Assembly: GCA_035249985.1 (NCBI GenBank)
Contig: DATFFP010000109.1
Location: 1 to 28,062 of the forward strand
Length of the DNA: 28,062 bases
Origin: JAICNG01 sp035249985
Lineage (GTDB): Bacteria; Gemmatimonadota; Gemmatimonadetes; Gemmatimonadales; Gemmatimonadaceae
Direction: 5' to 3'
Shown here: positions 15,514 to 22,882 of the stretch, in pieces
Layout: each line of letters begins with the position of its first letter
Numbering within the stretch: position 1 is the first letter of the stretch
Notes under the pieces: generated by a model
Told to the model about the DNA's origin: nothing
Databases searched by the model: none
What the model saw: the letters and a program-made list of their open reading frames with translations, nothing else
Position numbers and translations under genes: made by a program

Positions 15514-16160
15514 AGCGATTCGGGCAGGCAGTCCTGGTGCTCGCGCTCGTGGCGGAACGCGTCGAAGCGCAGGATTCGCGGTTGTCGCGGCTCGATCGCC
15601 GTGTGCAGACGGAGGTCGCGGCCCTGATGGACTCGGCGCGCAGCATGGGAATTCCGAGCGAGCCGGTGGTCGACAAGGCGCTCGAGGGGGCGGCGAAGCG
15701 TGCACCAAACGACCGCATCATCAACGTGGTTCGTTCGCGGTTCCGCGAGCTCGTGGCGGCGCGCGGAGCGCTCGGCAGCGGGGCGCTGGATGCCGAGATC
15801 ATTGCGGCGGCCGACGCGCTGCACGCCGGAGCGAGTGCCCAGGTGATCACCTCGCTTCGGACACGGCGGGCCAATGTCCCGTTGACGATTCCCCTCGCCG
15901 TGCTCGCTGATCTGATCGCGCGAGGCGTTCCGGCGGACACCGCGTCCTCGGCGATCATCGCGCTGGCGATGAAACCGGCAACGGACGCGGAGTTCGCGGA
16001 ATTGCGTGCCGACGTCGAGAGTGACATCGCCAAGGGTGTCCCTCCGGCCATCACCACCGCGGTGCGGACTCGCGGCGTACCGCCGGGTGCTCGAATTCCG
16101 ATCGCGACCGAAGCGTCGACTCCCGGTGTCGGTGTCACCTCAGCGAGCCCCAAACCCTAG
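15510..16160 (+). CDS. Secreted protein of unknown function in the sigma/CBM48 operon
   Basis: A 216-residue protein with a signal peptide (MKRFGQAVLVLALVAERVEAQ, cleavage probably after VEA). The mature part is mostly helical, alanine-rich and without cysteine pairs or catalytic motifs that I recognise. Repeated phrases such as GIPSEPVVDKALEGAAKRAP, GASAQVITSLRT, GVPADTASSAI and GVPPAITTAVRT suggest four or five degenerate helical repeats of about 35-40 residues. The ATG overlaps the preceding stop (ATGA), so it is part of the same operon. A periplasmic partner role is plausible but not shown. Confidence 0.7.
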   Translation: MKRFGQAVLVLALVAERVEAQDSRLSRLDRRVQTEVAALMDSARSMGIPSEPVVDKALEGAAKRAPNDRIINVVRSRFRELVAARGALGSGALDAEIIAAADALHAGASAQVITSLRTRRANVPLTIPLAVLADLIARGVPADTASSAIIALAMKPATDAEFAELRADVESDIAKGVPPAITTAVRTRGVPPGARIPIATEASTPGVGVTSASPKP

Positions 16161-16169
16161 CGTCTCCAC

Positions 16170-17351
16170 ATGCCCCGGTGTCACGTGACGTTCGCCTCGC
16201 TCGCGTTCACGGCGCTTGCCGCCGGAGCCGCGCGTGCGCAGGTGGTCGGAACGTTAGGCGCGGGAACCGGACGCGTCACCTACGACGACATGCCGCGCAT
16301 GACGGTCGTGAGTCTCACTCCAGCCGTCTTGTTCGAGGGAGAGCGCACGACGCTGTCGGGCACCGCGTCGTTCACACGATTCGACGGTGGGATCTGGAGC
16401 GCGCAAGCGCTCGCGGCGGGCTCGCGTTTCACGGAGGCCCGTGGCCCGTTCCGAGGCGAGCTCTCGGGTCAAGTGGAGACCAACTCGCATCGCGGAACGC
16501 TGCGGACGGCGCAGGCCATCGCGCAGGGTCGCGGACATCTCGTCGTCGGCGGCGACCGCGGTGTCTGGCTCGGCGCTGGGGCAGGGCATGCCTGGCGGTC
16601 GCCGGAGGGAGGCGGGTTGCTTCGTGCCGATGCCGGCGCCTGGGCGCAGGTGGGCGATGCGACCGTGCGACTCACGGCCACCCACAATGTCGTCCGAACG
16701 AGCACTCGCGTCGTCACCGAGGCACCGAATCTGAACTCCGAGGTGATCGATACGCGCAATACATCGGTCGCGAAAAGCAAGCTCCGGTACCTCGATACCG
16801 AGGCGCACATCTCCTGGTCGCACGCCCGAGTGGCGCTGGAGGCCCTGGCTGGCCGTCGCATGGTCCGAGACGGCGGACACGCGAACACCTGGCTGTTGGG
16901 TGGAAGCGTGATGCTCACCGAGCGCCTCGCCCTCGTCGGCTCGACGGGCTCGACCGCGTTCGACGTTGCCCAGGGACTTCCGGGCGGTCGTTATGCGACG
17001 ATCGCGCTCCGCGTGACGACGCGCGCGGGCGGACCGCTCGAGCTGCGGTCACGGTCCCGGGCGACTGCGCGCGGCATGGAGACGTGGCGGGAGCAGGACG
17101 GGACGGTCCTCCTCGTCGTGCACGCCCCCCGGGCGCGTCGAGTGGAGCTGATGGGCGACTTCACCGATTGGCGTCCACTGGTGATGCGCCGAGAGGCCGA
17201 CGACCATTTTGCGGCCCGCATTCGCATCCCGGCAGGGAGCTACCGCATCAACGTGCGGGTCGACGGCGGAAGCTGGACCGCCCCTCCGGGAACGACACCG
17301 GTGGCGGACGAATACAACGGCGCCGCCGGACTTCTCGTCGTGGGCACCTGA
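16170..17351 (+). CDS. Outer-membrane-like beta-strand protein with C-terminal CBM48 domain
   Basis: A 393-residue exported protein with signal peptide MPRCHVTFASLAFTALAAGAARA. Residues about 25-300 are alternating short polar and hydrophobic strands rich in Gly, Ser, Thr and Arg, like an outer-membrane beta-barrel. Residues about 308-391 form a CBM48/AMPK-type domain (VLLVVHAPRARRVELMGDFTDWRPLVM, FAARIRIPAGSYRINVRVDGGSW, GLLVVG). This domain lines up with that of the candidate anti-sigma factor upstream, though it lacks some aromatic residues. It starts 9 bp after the previous stop. Its TGA lies directly against the stop of the convergent lipoprotein gene, forming TGATCA. The barrel call is from composition only. 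Confidence 0.72.
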   Translation: MPRCHVTFASLAFTALAAGAARAQVVGTLGAGTGRVTYDDMPRMTVVSLTPAVLFEGERTTLSGTASFTRFDGGIWSAQALAAGSRFTEARGPFRGELSGQVETNSHRGTLRTAQAIAQGRGHLVVGGDRGVWLGAGAGHAWRSPEGGGLLRADAGAWAQVGDATVRLTATHNVVRTSTRVVTEAPNLNSEVIDTRNTSVAKSKLRYLDTEAHISWSHARVALEALAGRRMVRDGGHANTWLLGGSVMLTERLALVGSTGSTAFDVAQGLPGGRYATIALRVTTRAGGPLELRSRSRATARGMETWREQDGTVLLVVHAPRARRVELMGDFTDWRPLVMRREADDHFAARIRIPAGSYRINVRVDGGSWTAPPGTTPVADEYNGAAGLLVVGT

Positions 17352-17801
17352 TCACGGAATTGGCGTGAACGCCTCGACGCGGAAGACGACCTCGTCATCG
17401 ACCGCTACCTCATCGCCGTCGATCGAGATCTCCGTCGGAAAGCCGTAGACCGCATCGAAGCTCGCCTCGAGCTCGTCCGCGGCAACCGCCGCCTCTTGGA
17501 CAATCGCGAAAAGACCGGGCACGTGGGGAATATGCCCCGCGTAGGTGACTGGTACCGGGTCACCCGACGGCACGACGGTCCGTGACACGATGGCGCCGTC
17601 GACCACGCGGACGCGCACCGGCTCGACGAATCCACAGAAGCACAAGCGGCGGACCGTGATCTCGTAGCTTTCGATGCCGCTGCTCTCCCAGCGAGCTTGG
17701 GCGGCGCGGAGCGACAACACGAACCCGGTGCCGACCGGGTCCCCCTCGCCACAAGCGCCCGACATGAGCAATGCGGCGGCGAGAAATGTGCGCTGGAGCA
17801 T
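17352..17801 (-). CDS. DUF6174-type lipoprotein
   Basis: A 149-residue exported protein. The start at 17801 gives a signal sequence MLQRTFLAAALLMSGACGEGD with a probable lipidated cysteine at position 17, although the lipobox (SGAC) is not the strict form. The mature part has the DUF6174 pattern: RWESSGIESYEITVRRLCFCGFVEPVRVRVVDGAIV, with the C-F-C motif, then an E-L-E-A-S-F-D-A-V-Y-G-F-P segment followed by EISIDGD. The function of the family is unknown. The stop abuts the stop of the outer-membrane-like gene with no bases between and no hairpin. An in-frame extension to 17858 is possible but would put extra polar residues before the signal peptide. Confidence 0.8.
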   Translation of the reverse strand: MLQRTFLAAALLMSGACGEGDPVGTGFVLSLRAAQARWESSGIESYEITVRRLCFCGFVEPVRVRVVDGAIVSRTVVPSGDPVPVTYAGHIPHVPGLFAIVQEAAVAADELEASFDAVYGFPTEISIDGDEVAVDDEVVFRVEAFTPIP

Positions 17802-17926
17802 GCGGCCTCGAAGGTGATGGCTCGACGGAGTAGACCCCTGGCGTATTGGCGTGGTCACGGTCGCCTAGACCGTCCCCTTGCCCGGGCTATATTCCGCCGA
17901 CCGCGGCCGTTTCCCCATGAGGTGTC

Positions 17927-18856
17927 ATGCTCCGTCAGGCGTTCCTGTATCTGTCGAACCAGCAGAACATTTTTCGATTCGTTCGCAACAACCGGTTCGC
18001 CAAGCGGCTCGCCCAGCGATTCGTGGCCGGAGAGACACTCGAGGAAGCGATTCGGGCGGTCGACCCTCTCAACAAGAGGGGCATCACGGCCTCGCTCGAC
18101 CTGCTCGGCGAGAGCGTGCACACCGAGCGCGAGGCGCAGGCCGCCACACGCGAGATCCTCACGATGCTCGATCGCATCAACGAGCGCCGTGTGCAGGCCA
18201 ACGTCTCGCTCAAGCTGACGCAGATGGGGCTCGACATCTCGGAGGAGCTGTGCGTCGCGCTCATGCATGACGTCGTCGGCCGTGCCCGTGACCTGCGGAC
18301 CTTCATTCGCATCGACATGGAGGACAGCACCTATACGGAGCGTACGCTGCGGCTGTTCGAGGATCGGCTCCACCCCTCGTACGGCGATCACGTCGGCATC
18401 GTCCTCCAGAGCTACCTGTATCGTACGCTCGCCGATGTGGAGCGCGCGATTGCGATCAAGGCGCGCGTGCGGCTCTGCAAGGGCGCGTACAAGGAGCCGG
18501 CGACCGTCGCCTATCCCGAGAAGGCGGATGTCGACGCCAACTATGTCCGCTGCATGCACAAGCTGCTCTCGGAGGGAAACTATCCAGCGCTGGCCACTCA
18601 CGACGATCGCATCATCAAGGAAGCGACACGCTACGTTCGCGCGAACGGGATCGGCGCGGACCGGTTCGAGTTTCAGATGCTGTATGGGGTGCGCCGTGAT
18701 CTTCAGGACCGGCTCGTGCGCGATGGCTGGCGCGTGCGCGTGTACGTTCCGTTTGGGACCCAGTGGTATCCCTACCTGATGCGCCGCCTCGCGGAGCGTC
18801 CCTCGAACATTGCGTTCATCACGGGGAACGTGATCAGGGAGATGATCAGGCGATGA
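17927..18856 (+). CDS. Proline dehydrogenase (monofunctional)
   Basis: A 309-residue FAD enzyme of the proline dehydrogenase family, oxidising L-proline to 1-pyrroline-5-carboxylate and feeding electrons to quinone. Family motifs are LKLTQMGLDIS, FIRIDMEDSTYT (substrate region), VGIVLQSYLYRT, VRLCKGAYKEP, ALATHDDRII, FEFQMLYGVR and VYVPFGTQWYPYLMRRLAERP. This is the length of stand-alone enzymes, not of PutA fusions. No 1-pyrroline-5-carboxylate dehydrogenase gene is adjacent. The ATG at 17927 follows a GAGGTG ribosome-binding site (about 6 nt spacing). A TATATT box at 17887-17892 could be a -10 element, with no good -35 box. A family A inverted repeat follows the stop. Confidence 0.93.
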   Translation: MLRQAFLYLSNQQNIFRFVRNNRFAKRLAQRFVAGETLEEAIRAVDPLNKRGITASLDLLGESVHTEREAQAATREILTMLDRINERRVQANVSLKLTQMGLDISEELCVALMHDVVGRARDLRTFIRIDMEDSTYTERTLRLFEDRLHPSYGDHVGIVLQSYLYRTLADVERAIAIKARVRLCKGAYKEPATVAYPEKADVDANYVRCMHKLLSEGNYPALATHDDRIIKEATRYVRANGIGADRFEFQMLYGVRRDLQDRLVRDGWRVRVYVPFGTQWYPYLMRRLAERPSNIAFITGNVIREMIRR

Positions 18857-18874
18857 TCCGGACTGCGAGGTCCA

Positions 18875-18974
18875 TACTGCCTACTGCGTGCTGCGTACTG
18901 CGTATTGCGTACTTCGCGCTTGATGGCTTCAACACTCGCCAGGCAGTACGCAGTACGCAGTACGCAGTACGCAG
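18875..18974. repeat. Inverted repeat with TACTGCG heptad arms (family A, copy 2)
   Basis: Left arm 18875-18913 has about five and a half heptads (TACTGCC, TACTGCG, TGCTGCG, TACTGCG, TATTGCG, TACT); right arm 18941-18974 has four exact GTACGCA units with partial units at the ends. The 27-bp spacer has no strong stem. It begins 18 bp after the proline dehydrogenase stop and ends only 14 bp before the next ATG on the same strand. The right arm is purer than the left. The unit matches the element at 7078-7203. Confidence 0.85.
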
Positions 18975-18988
18975 ATTTCTGCGCTAGC

Positions 18989-19384
18989 ATGGGCCGCTTC
19001 CTCCCCCCCGATCACTCCAAGGGCGACGAGCGCACACTCGGCGGATACATGGCGGTGCATGCACGACCTGCCGCCTTCGAAGGTGCCGATGGCGCGTCGT
19101 ACTCGGTGGACATTGCCGTGGACGAGACCGGCGATACCGCGGCGCCGGTGGGCGCCTATATCATCTTCCTGCGGTGGGGAGCGGGAGATCCGCGCGTCGT
19201 CGGACATCTCGAGAGCGATTTCATCGCGCGCGCGCGCACCGAGGATGAGGCGCGCGCCCTGGTGGGCGGGCTGTCCCTGGACGAGACCAAGCACCTGCTC
19301 GATGAGCTGATTCGCGCGTCGCGGCCAGCGGCCGGCGAGCGGCCATGGTGGGATGTCATGCGCGAAGAGAACGAAGGGCCGTGA
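18989..19384 (+). CDS. Conserved-looking small protein of unknown function upstream of rsgA
   Basis: A 131-residue soluble acidic protein, not recognised. It reads MGRFLPPDHSKGDERTLGGYMAVHARPAAFEGADGASYSVDIAVDET, then strands (GAYIIFLRW, RVVGHLESDF), then a helix (DEARALVGGLSLDETKHLLDELIRA) and ends PWWDVMREENEGP. No membrane segment or metal motif. The ATG at 18989 is chosen because the upstream frame runs through the heptad repeat and encodes only its artefact. No ribosome-binding site is visible, and the repeat leaves 14 bp for one, so a leaderless start or readthrough from the proline dehydrogenase transcript is possible. The stop overlaps the rsgA GTG (GTGA), so the two are coupled. Confidence 0.7.
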   Translation: MGRFLPPDHSKGDERTLGGYMAVHARPAAFEGADGASYSVDIAVDETGDTAAPVGAYIIFLRWGAGDPRVVGHLESDFIARARTEDEARALVGGLSLDETKHLLDELIRASRPAAGERPWWDVMREENEGP

Positions 19385-20304
19385 CGGACGCCCGCCGCGC
19401 CCAGGGCATCGTCCTTCGAGGAACTGGCGGCGTGTGGCAGGTGCGCACGGAGACGGGGGAGACGTACCCCGCATCGCTCCGCGGTCGGCTCAAGCAGGGC
19501 GAGCACGAGAAGCTCGCCGTTGGCGATGACGTCATCGTCGAATGCACCGAGCGCGACGATGCGTGGTCGATCGTCGAGATCCTGCCGCGCCGCTCGAAGC
19601 TCGCGCGTCGAGCGCCCGGTGGCGGACCCGGCGAGCGCGTCGTCGCAGCGAATCTCGATCAGGTCGTCGTCGTGTTCGCCATTGCCGAGCCGGAGCCGCA
19701 CGTTCGCATGCTCGACCGGTTTCTCGTCATCGCCGAGGCCAACGATCTCGCCTCGCGCGTGGTGGTGAACAAGGTCGAGCTCGCGCCCACCGAGACACAC
19801 CTCTTCGGCGAGTACGAGAAGATCGGCTATCCCGTGCACTACACGAGCGTGAAGCGGGGCGATGGCCTGGCGGAGCTCAAGGACGCGCTGCGCGGCCGTG
19901 TGTCGGCATTGACGGGCCCATCCGGCGTGGGGAAATCATCGCTGCTCAACGCGATGTTTCCGGGCCTCAATCTCCGCGTCGGCGAGATCAGTCGATCGGT
20001 GATGAAGGGACGTCATACGACGGTCGGCGCGGACCTTCACCCGCTTCCCGAAGCGGGGTACGTGGTCGACACCCCGGGATTGCGCGAGGTCGGCGTGTGG
20101 GGACTGGACGCGCGCGAGCTCGATCGCTGTTTCCCCGAGATGCGTCCGCTGCTCGAGCGGTGCCGGTTCGGCGACTGCACGCACCGGGTCGAGCCGGGAT
20201 GTGGGGTGCAGGCCGGCGTTGAGACGGGCGGTGTGTCCCGGGAGCGGTACGAGTCTTATCTCAAGTTGAGAAAGGAGCTGGAGGAGGGATTTCGGGAGTA
20301 CTAA
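19381..20304 (+). CDS. rsgA: Ribosome small-subunit GTPase RsgA
   Basis: A 307-residue circularly permuted GTPase that checks maturation of the 30S ribosomal subunit. The N-terminal OB-fold (about 1-65) is followed by G4 (NKVEL), then G1 (GPSGVGKSSLLNAM, residues 179-192), the G2 region (KGRHTTVGADLH) and G3 (DTPGLRE), in the permuted order typical of the family. The C-terminal zinc site is complete: CRFGDCTHRVEPGC. The GTG start at 19381 overlaps the preceding stop (GTGA); no ATG gives a better N-terminus. The stop codon TAA is the first three bases of a long inverted repeat. Confidence 0.95.
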   Translation: MTDARRAQGIVLRGTGGVWQVRTETGETYPASLRGRLKQGEHEKLAVGDDVIVECTERDDAWSIVEILPRRSKLARRAPGGGPGERVVAANLDQVVVVFAIAEPEPHVRMLDRFLVIAEANDLASRVVVNKVELAPTETHLFGEYEKIGYPVHYTSVKRGDGLAELKDALRGRVSALTGPSGVGKSSLLNAMFPGLNLRVGEISRSVMKGRHTTVGADLHPLPEAGYVVDTPGLREVGVWGLDARELDRCFPEMRPLLERCRFGDCTHRVEPGCGVQAGVETGGVSRERYESYLKLRKELEEGFREY

Positions 20305-20436
20305 CAGCAAAGACGACAGAATTCAGAATACAGAATTCAGAATTCGGAAACGACCACGGGGAGCCACGAACTGGCTCCCCGTAGGTTTCTCTGAATTCTG
20401 AATTCTGTATTCTGAATTCTGTCATCTTTGCCGTTA
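20302..20436. repeat. Stop-to-stop inverted repeat with GAATTCA heptads and hairpin core (family B, copy 1)
   Basis: The outer arms (20302-20348 and 20391-20436) pair with only a few mismatches and contain four heptads each (GAATTCA, with a GAATACA variant in the second position of both arms). The middle (about 20348-20386) is a second hairpin: AAAC with GTTT and a 9-bp CGGGGAGCC/GGCTCCCCG stem (20357-20365 with 20373-20381) around a 7-nt loop. The first three bases are the rsgA stop codon and the last three are the stop codon of the convergent regulator gene, so the element exactly fills the gap. It shares arms and core with the element at 27192-27331. Confidence 0.9.
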
Positions 20437-21177
20437 CCAACTCCCGCGCTCGCCCGCCACCTCGATGACTTTCCCGAGTCTCTCGGCCGCGTGCCGCCAG
20501 TTCGTCTGCACCGCGTGCTGGGCGCCCTCGGCATCGCCGTCCCGAATCGCGCGGATGATCACCTCGTGCTCATCGACCGACGGCCGGATGTCGCCGACGA
20601 GGAGACTGATGTACATGCGGATGTAGCGCTCCGCCTGCGGCTTCACGGCTTCGTGCAAGGAGCGCAGCCGCGCGCCCGCACCCTGCTCGACGAGGCGCTG
20701 GTGAAAGGCCTCGTCGAAGTCGTATACGCGATTGTGATCCGTGGGATGGGCCTCGGCGGCTCGGCGGAAATCGGCATTCAAGGCCCGAAGCGATCGCGCG
20801 AGCGCCGCGCGGTCGCCGGCCGCACGCTCGGCGGCCCCGAATGCGGCGAGCCCCTCGAGAGTGCCGACGATGTTGAGCAGCTCGCGCACGTCCTGCTTCG
20901 TCAGCGGAGCGACGGTGAGTCGCGACTGGTGCGCGAGCGGCGCACCGACGACGTAGCCCTCCTGCTGCAGTCGTTGCAGCGCCTCGCGGACGGGGGTCCG
21001 TGAGACACCGAGCCGTTCGGCGATGTCGGTCTCGATGATGCGGCTTCCCGGCGCGAGCTTGCCCTGAACGATGAGCGCGCGCAATTGGCCGTAGACCTGG
21101 CTTGGCCGGCCGGCGCGCGCGGCACTGGCCGAGGGCGTTCGGCGTGCGGGGGCCCGGCGTCGAGAGAGGGGGCTCAC
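20434..21177 (-). CDS. GntR-family (FadR/FCD type) transcriptional regulator
   Basis: A 247-residue regulator. The winged helix-turn-helix lies at about residues 28-95 (YGQLRALIVQGKLAPGSRIIETDIAERLGVSRTPVREALQRLQQEGYV), and the FCD ligand-binding domain at about 105-235 with metal-binding candidates (DEAFHQRL, EHEVIIRAI and a later NWRHAAERL). FCD regulators usually respond to an organic or amino acid and repress a neighbouring transport or catabolic gene. The divergent APC permease and the palindrome between them fit this. The GTG at 21177 is preferred to a TTG at 21213, but either is possible because no ribosome-binding site decides it. The first 20 residues are Arg/Ala/Ser rich. Confidence 0.9.
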   Translation of the reverse strand: MSPLSRRRAPARRTPSASAARAGRPSQVYGQLRALIVQGKLAPGSRIIETDIAERLGVSRTPVREALQRLQQEGYVVGAPLAHQSRLTVAPLTKQDVRELLNIVGTLEGLAAFGAAERAAGDRAALARSLRALNADFRRAAEAHPTDHNRVYDFDEAFHQRLVEQGAGARLRSLHEAVKPQAERYIRMYISLLVGDIRPSVDEHEVIIRAIRDGDAEGAQHAVQTNWRHAAERLGKVIEVAGERGSW

Positions 21178-21266
21178 GCCCGAATAGATGTCCGCCGCCG
21201 GCGACGGCCACAAGGTCGGGACCGCACCCTTGCCACGGGTTCGCCGGCCGTTATCTTGGGCCTACA

Positions 21267-21280
21267 TTTTGTATACAAAA
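21267..21280. promoter_or_regulatory. Palindromic operator TTTTGTATACAAAA between gntR and permease
   Basis: A perfect 14-bp palindrome in an otherwise GC-rich region, 30 bp before the permease ATG and 90 bp from the regulator start. It contains TTGTATACAA, which fits the general TnGT-N-ACnA form of FadR-type GntR operators. A degenerate second site (GTATGCAATAC, 21283-21293) follows after 2 bp. Its place next to the permease start suggests direct repression of the permease. Binding is inferred, not shown. Confidence 0.7.
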
Positions 21281-21309
21281 ACGTATGCAATACACCGCCC
21301 GGGATTCCC

Positions 21310-22773
21310 ATGACTCTGTTGACGAAAAAACCCCTCTCGGCGCTGCTCGCCGACGCCGAGGCGACGCCGCTGCGCCGGGTGCTCGGTCCGGTGCACCTCA
21401 CGATGCTTGGCGTCGGCGCGATCATCGGCAGCGGCATCTTCGTGCTCACCGGCGTCGTCGCCGCTCAGAATGCGGGGCCGGCGCTGGTGCTCTCGATGAT
21501 TCTCGCCGGGGTTGCGTGCGCGTTCGCCGGACTCTGTTATGCGGAGTTCGCGAGCATGATTCCCGTCGCCGGAAGCGCCTACACTTACGCCTACGCGACG
21601 CTCGGTGAGATTTTCGCCTGGATCATCGGATGGGATCTCATCCTCGAGTACTCGTTGAGCGCATCCACGGTCGCCGTCGGCTGGTCAGGGCTCGTCGTGT
21701 CACTGCTCAACGACTTCGGACTCGCGCTCCCGCCCCAGCTCACCGCGCCGACCGGCGCGACGGTGGCGCTCGCCGACGGCAGCACCGTGACCGCGCTCCT
21801 CAACCTCCCAGCCGTATTTGTCGTCGTAGCCGTTACGGCGCTTCTCGTCGTGGGCATCCGTGAGTCGGCGGGGGCAAATGCGGCGATCGTCATCGTGAAG
21901 GTGCTCGTCCTGCTGCTCTTCATTGGGTTCGGCGCGGCCTATGTCCAGCCCGACAACTGGAAACCGTTCATCCCCGAGAACACCGGAACGTTCGGCGAAT
22001 TCGGGTGGAGCGGCATCCTGCGTGGTGCGGGAATCATCTTCTTCGCCTATATCGGCTTCGATGCCGTCTCCACCGCGGCGCAGGAGGCGAAAAATCCGCA
22101 GCGCGATCTGCCGATTGGCATTCTCGCATCGCTGGCCGTTTGTACGCTGCTCTTCATCGCGACGGCGCTCGTGCTCACCGGGATCATTCCCTACACGAGG
22201 CTGAACGTCGCCGCCCCGGTCGCGCTCGCGGTCGACGAGACTGGACTCGGATGGCTGCGCCCATTCATCAAGCTCGGTGCGATCGCGGGTCTGTCGAGCG
22301 TCATCCTCGTGCTGTTGATGGCGCAGCCGCGCATCTTCATGGCGATGAGCCGCGATGGTCTCCTGCCACCGCTGTTCTCACGCGTCCACGCGCGCTTCCG
22401 CACCCCCGCGATCACGACGGTGCTCACCGGAGCGGTCGTTGCGGTCGCGGCGGGCCTCGTGCCCATCGATGTATTGAGTCAGCTGGTCGCGATGGGCACG
22501 CTGCTCGCGTTCGCCATCGTCTGCGCGGCGATCCTCGTGCTGCGGCGAACATCGCCCGAGCTCCATCGCCCATTCCGGACGCCGGGCTCGCCCTGGGTGC
22601 CGCTCGCCGGCGTCGCTTCCTGTCTCTACCTCATGTCCGGTCTCCCGCTCGCGACGTGGGAGCGGCTCGTCATCTGGCTGGCGATCGGGTTGGCGATCTA
22701 CTTCGCGTATAGCCGGGGGCGGGCAGCGAAAGTGAGACTACGGCTTGGTACCGCTACCAGCCCGACAGCATGA
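21310..22773 (+). CDS. APC-superfamily amino acid permease
   Basis: A 487-residue integral membrane transporter with about twelve helices. The first helix carries the APC signature GVGAIIGSGIFVLTG, and helix 6 has FFAYIGFDAVSTAAQEAKNPQRDLPIGI, the substrate-binding unwound-helix region of cationic or branched amino acid transporters (YfnA/CAT-like). It would import an amino acid with protons or in exchange; the substrate cannot be assigned. The ATG at 21310 is used because the upstream frame runs through the operator region. The neighbour regulator and operator suggest ligand-controlled expression. The stop codon lies within the left arm of the next inverted repeat. Confidence 0.9.
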   Translation: MTLLTKKPLSALLADAEATPLRRVLGPVHLTMLGVGAIIGSGIFVLTGVVAAQNAGPALVLSMILAGVACAFAGLCYAEFASMIPVAGSAYTYAYATLGEIFAWIIGWDLILEYSLSASTVAVGWSGLVVSLLNDFGLALPPQLTAPTGATVALADGSTVTALLNLPAVFVVVAVTALLVVGIRESAGANAAIVIVKVLVLLLFIGFGAAYVQPDNWKPFIPENTGTFGEFGWSGILRGAGIIFFAYIGFDAVSTAAQEAKNPQRDLPIGILASLAVCTLLFIATALVLTGIIPYTRLNVAAPVALAVDETGLGWLRPFIKLGAIAGLSSVILVLLMAQPRIFMAMSRDGLLPPLFSRVHARFRTPAITTVLTGAVVAVAAGLVPIDVLSQLVAMGTLLAFAIVCAAILVLRRTSPELHRPFRTPGSPWVPLAGVASCLYLMSGLPLATWERLVIWLAIGLAIYFAYSRGRAAKVRLRLGTATSPTA

Positions 22774-22859
22774 CCACAGAGGCACGGAGAACGGCCAACT
22801 GCAACAGCTGTTGCAGTTGGCCGTTCTCCGTGCCTCTGTGCCTCTGTGGTCATGCTGTC
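22764..22859. repeat. Near-perfect 44-bp palindrome with GGCACAGA-type octamer units (family C, copy 1)
   Basis: Left arm 22764-22807 is perfectly complementary to right arm 22808-22859 except that the right arm has one extra CCTCTGTG octamer. There is no loop: the centre is CAG/CTG. The outer part is made of GAGGCAC-type octamers; the inner 23 bp are unique sequence. The APC permease stop (22771-22773) is inside the left arm, and the convergent TPR gene stops at 22883, so it can act as a bidirectional terminator. A perfect palindrome this long is expected to be unstable in many hosts. Confidence 0.9.
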
Positions 22860-22882
22860 ATGGCTCGTGATCGCTGCAATCC

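Noticed and set aside
18763..18990. Reading frames through the TACTGCG heptads giving seven-residue periodic peptides
   Set aside because: Seven-bp units repeat every 21 bp in any frame, so all six frames give such peptides; there is no start context or homology.
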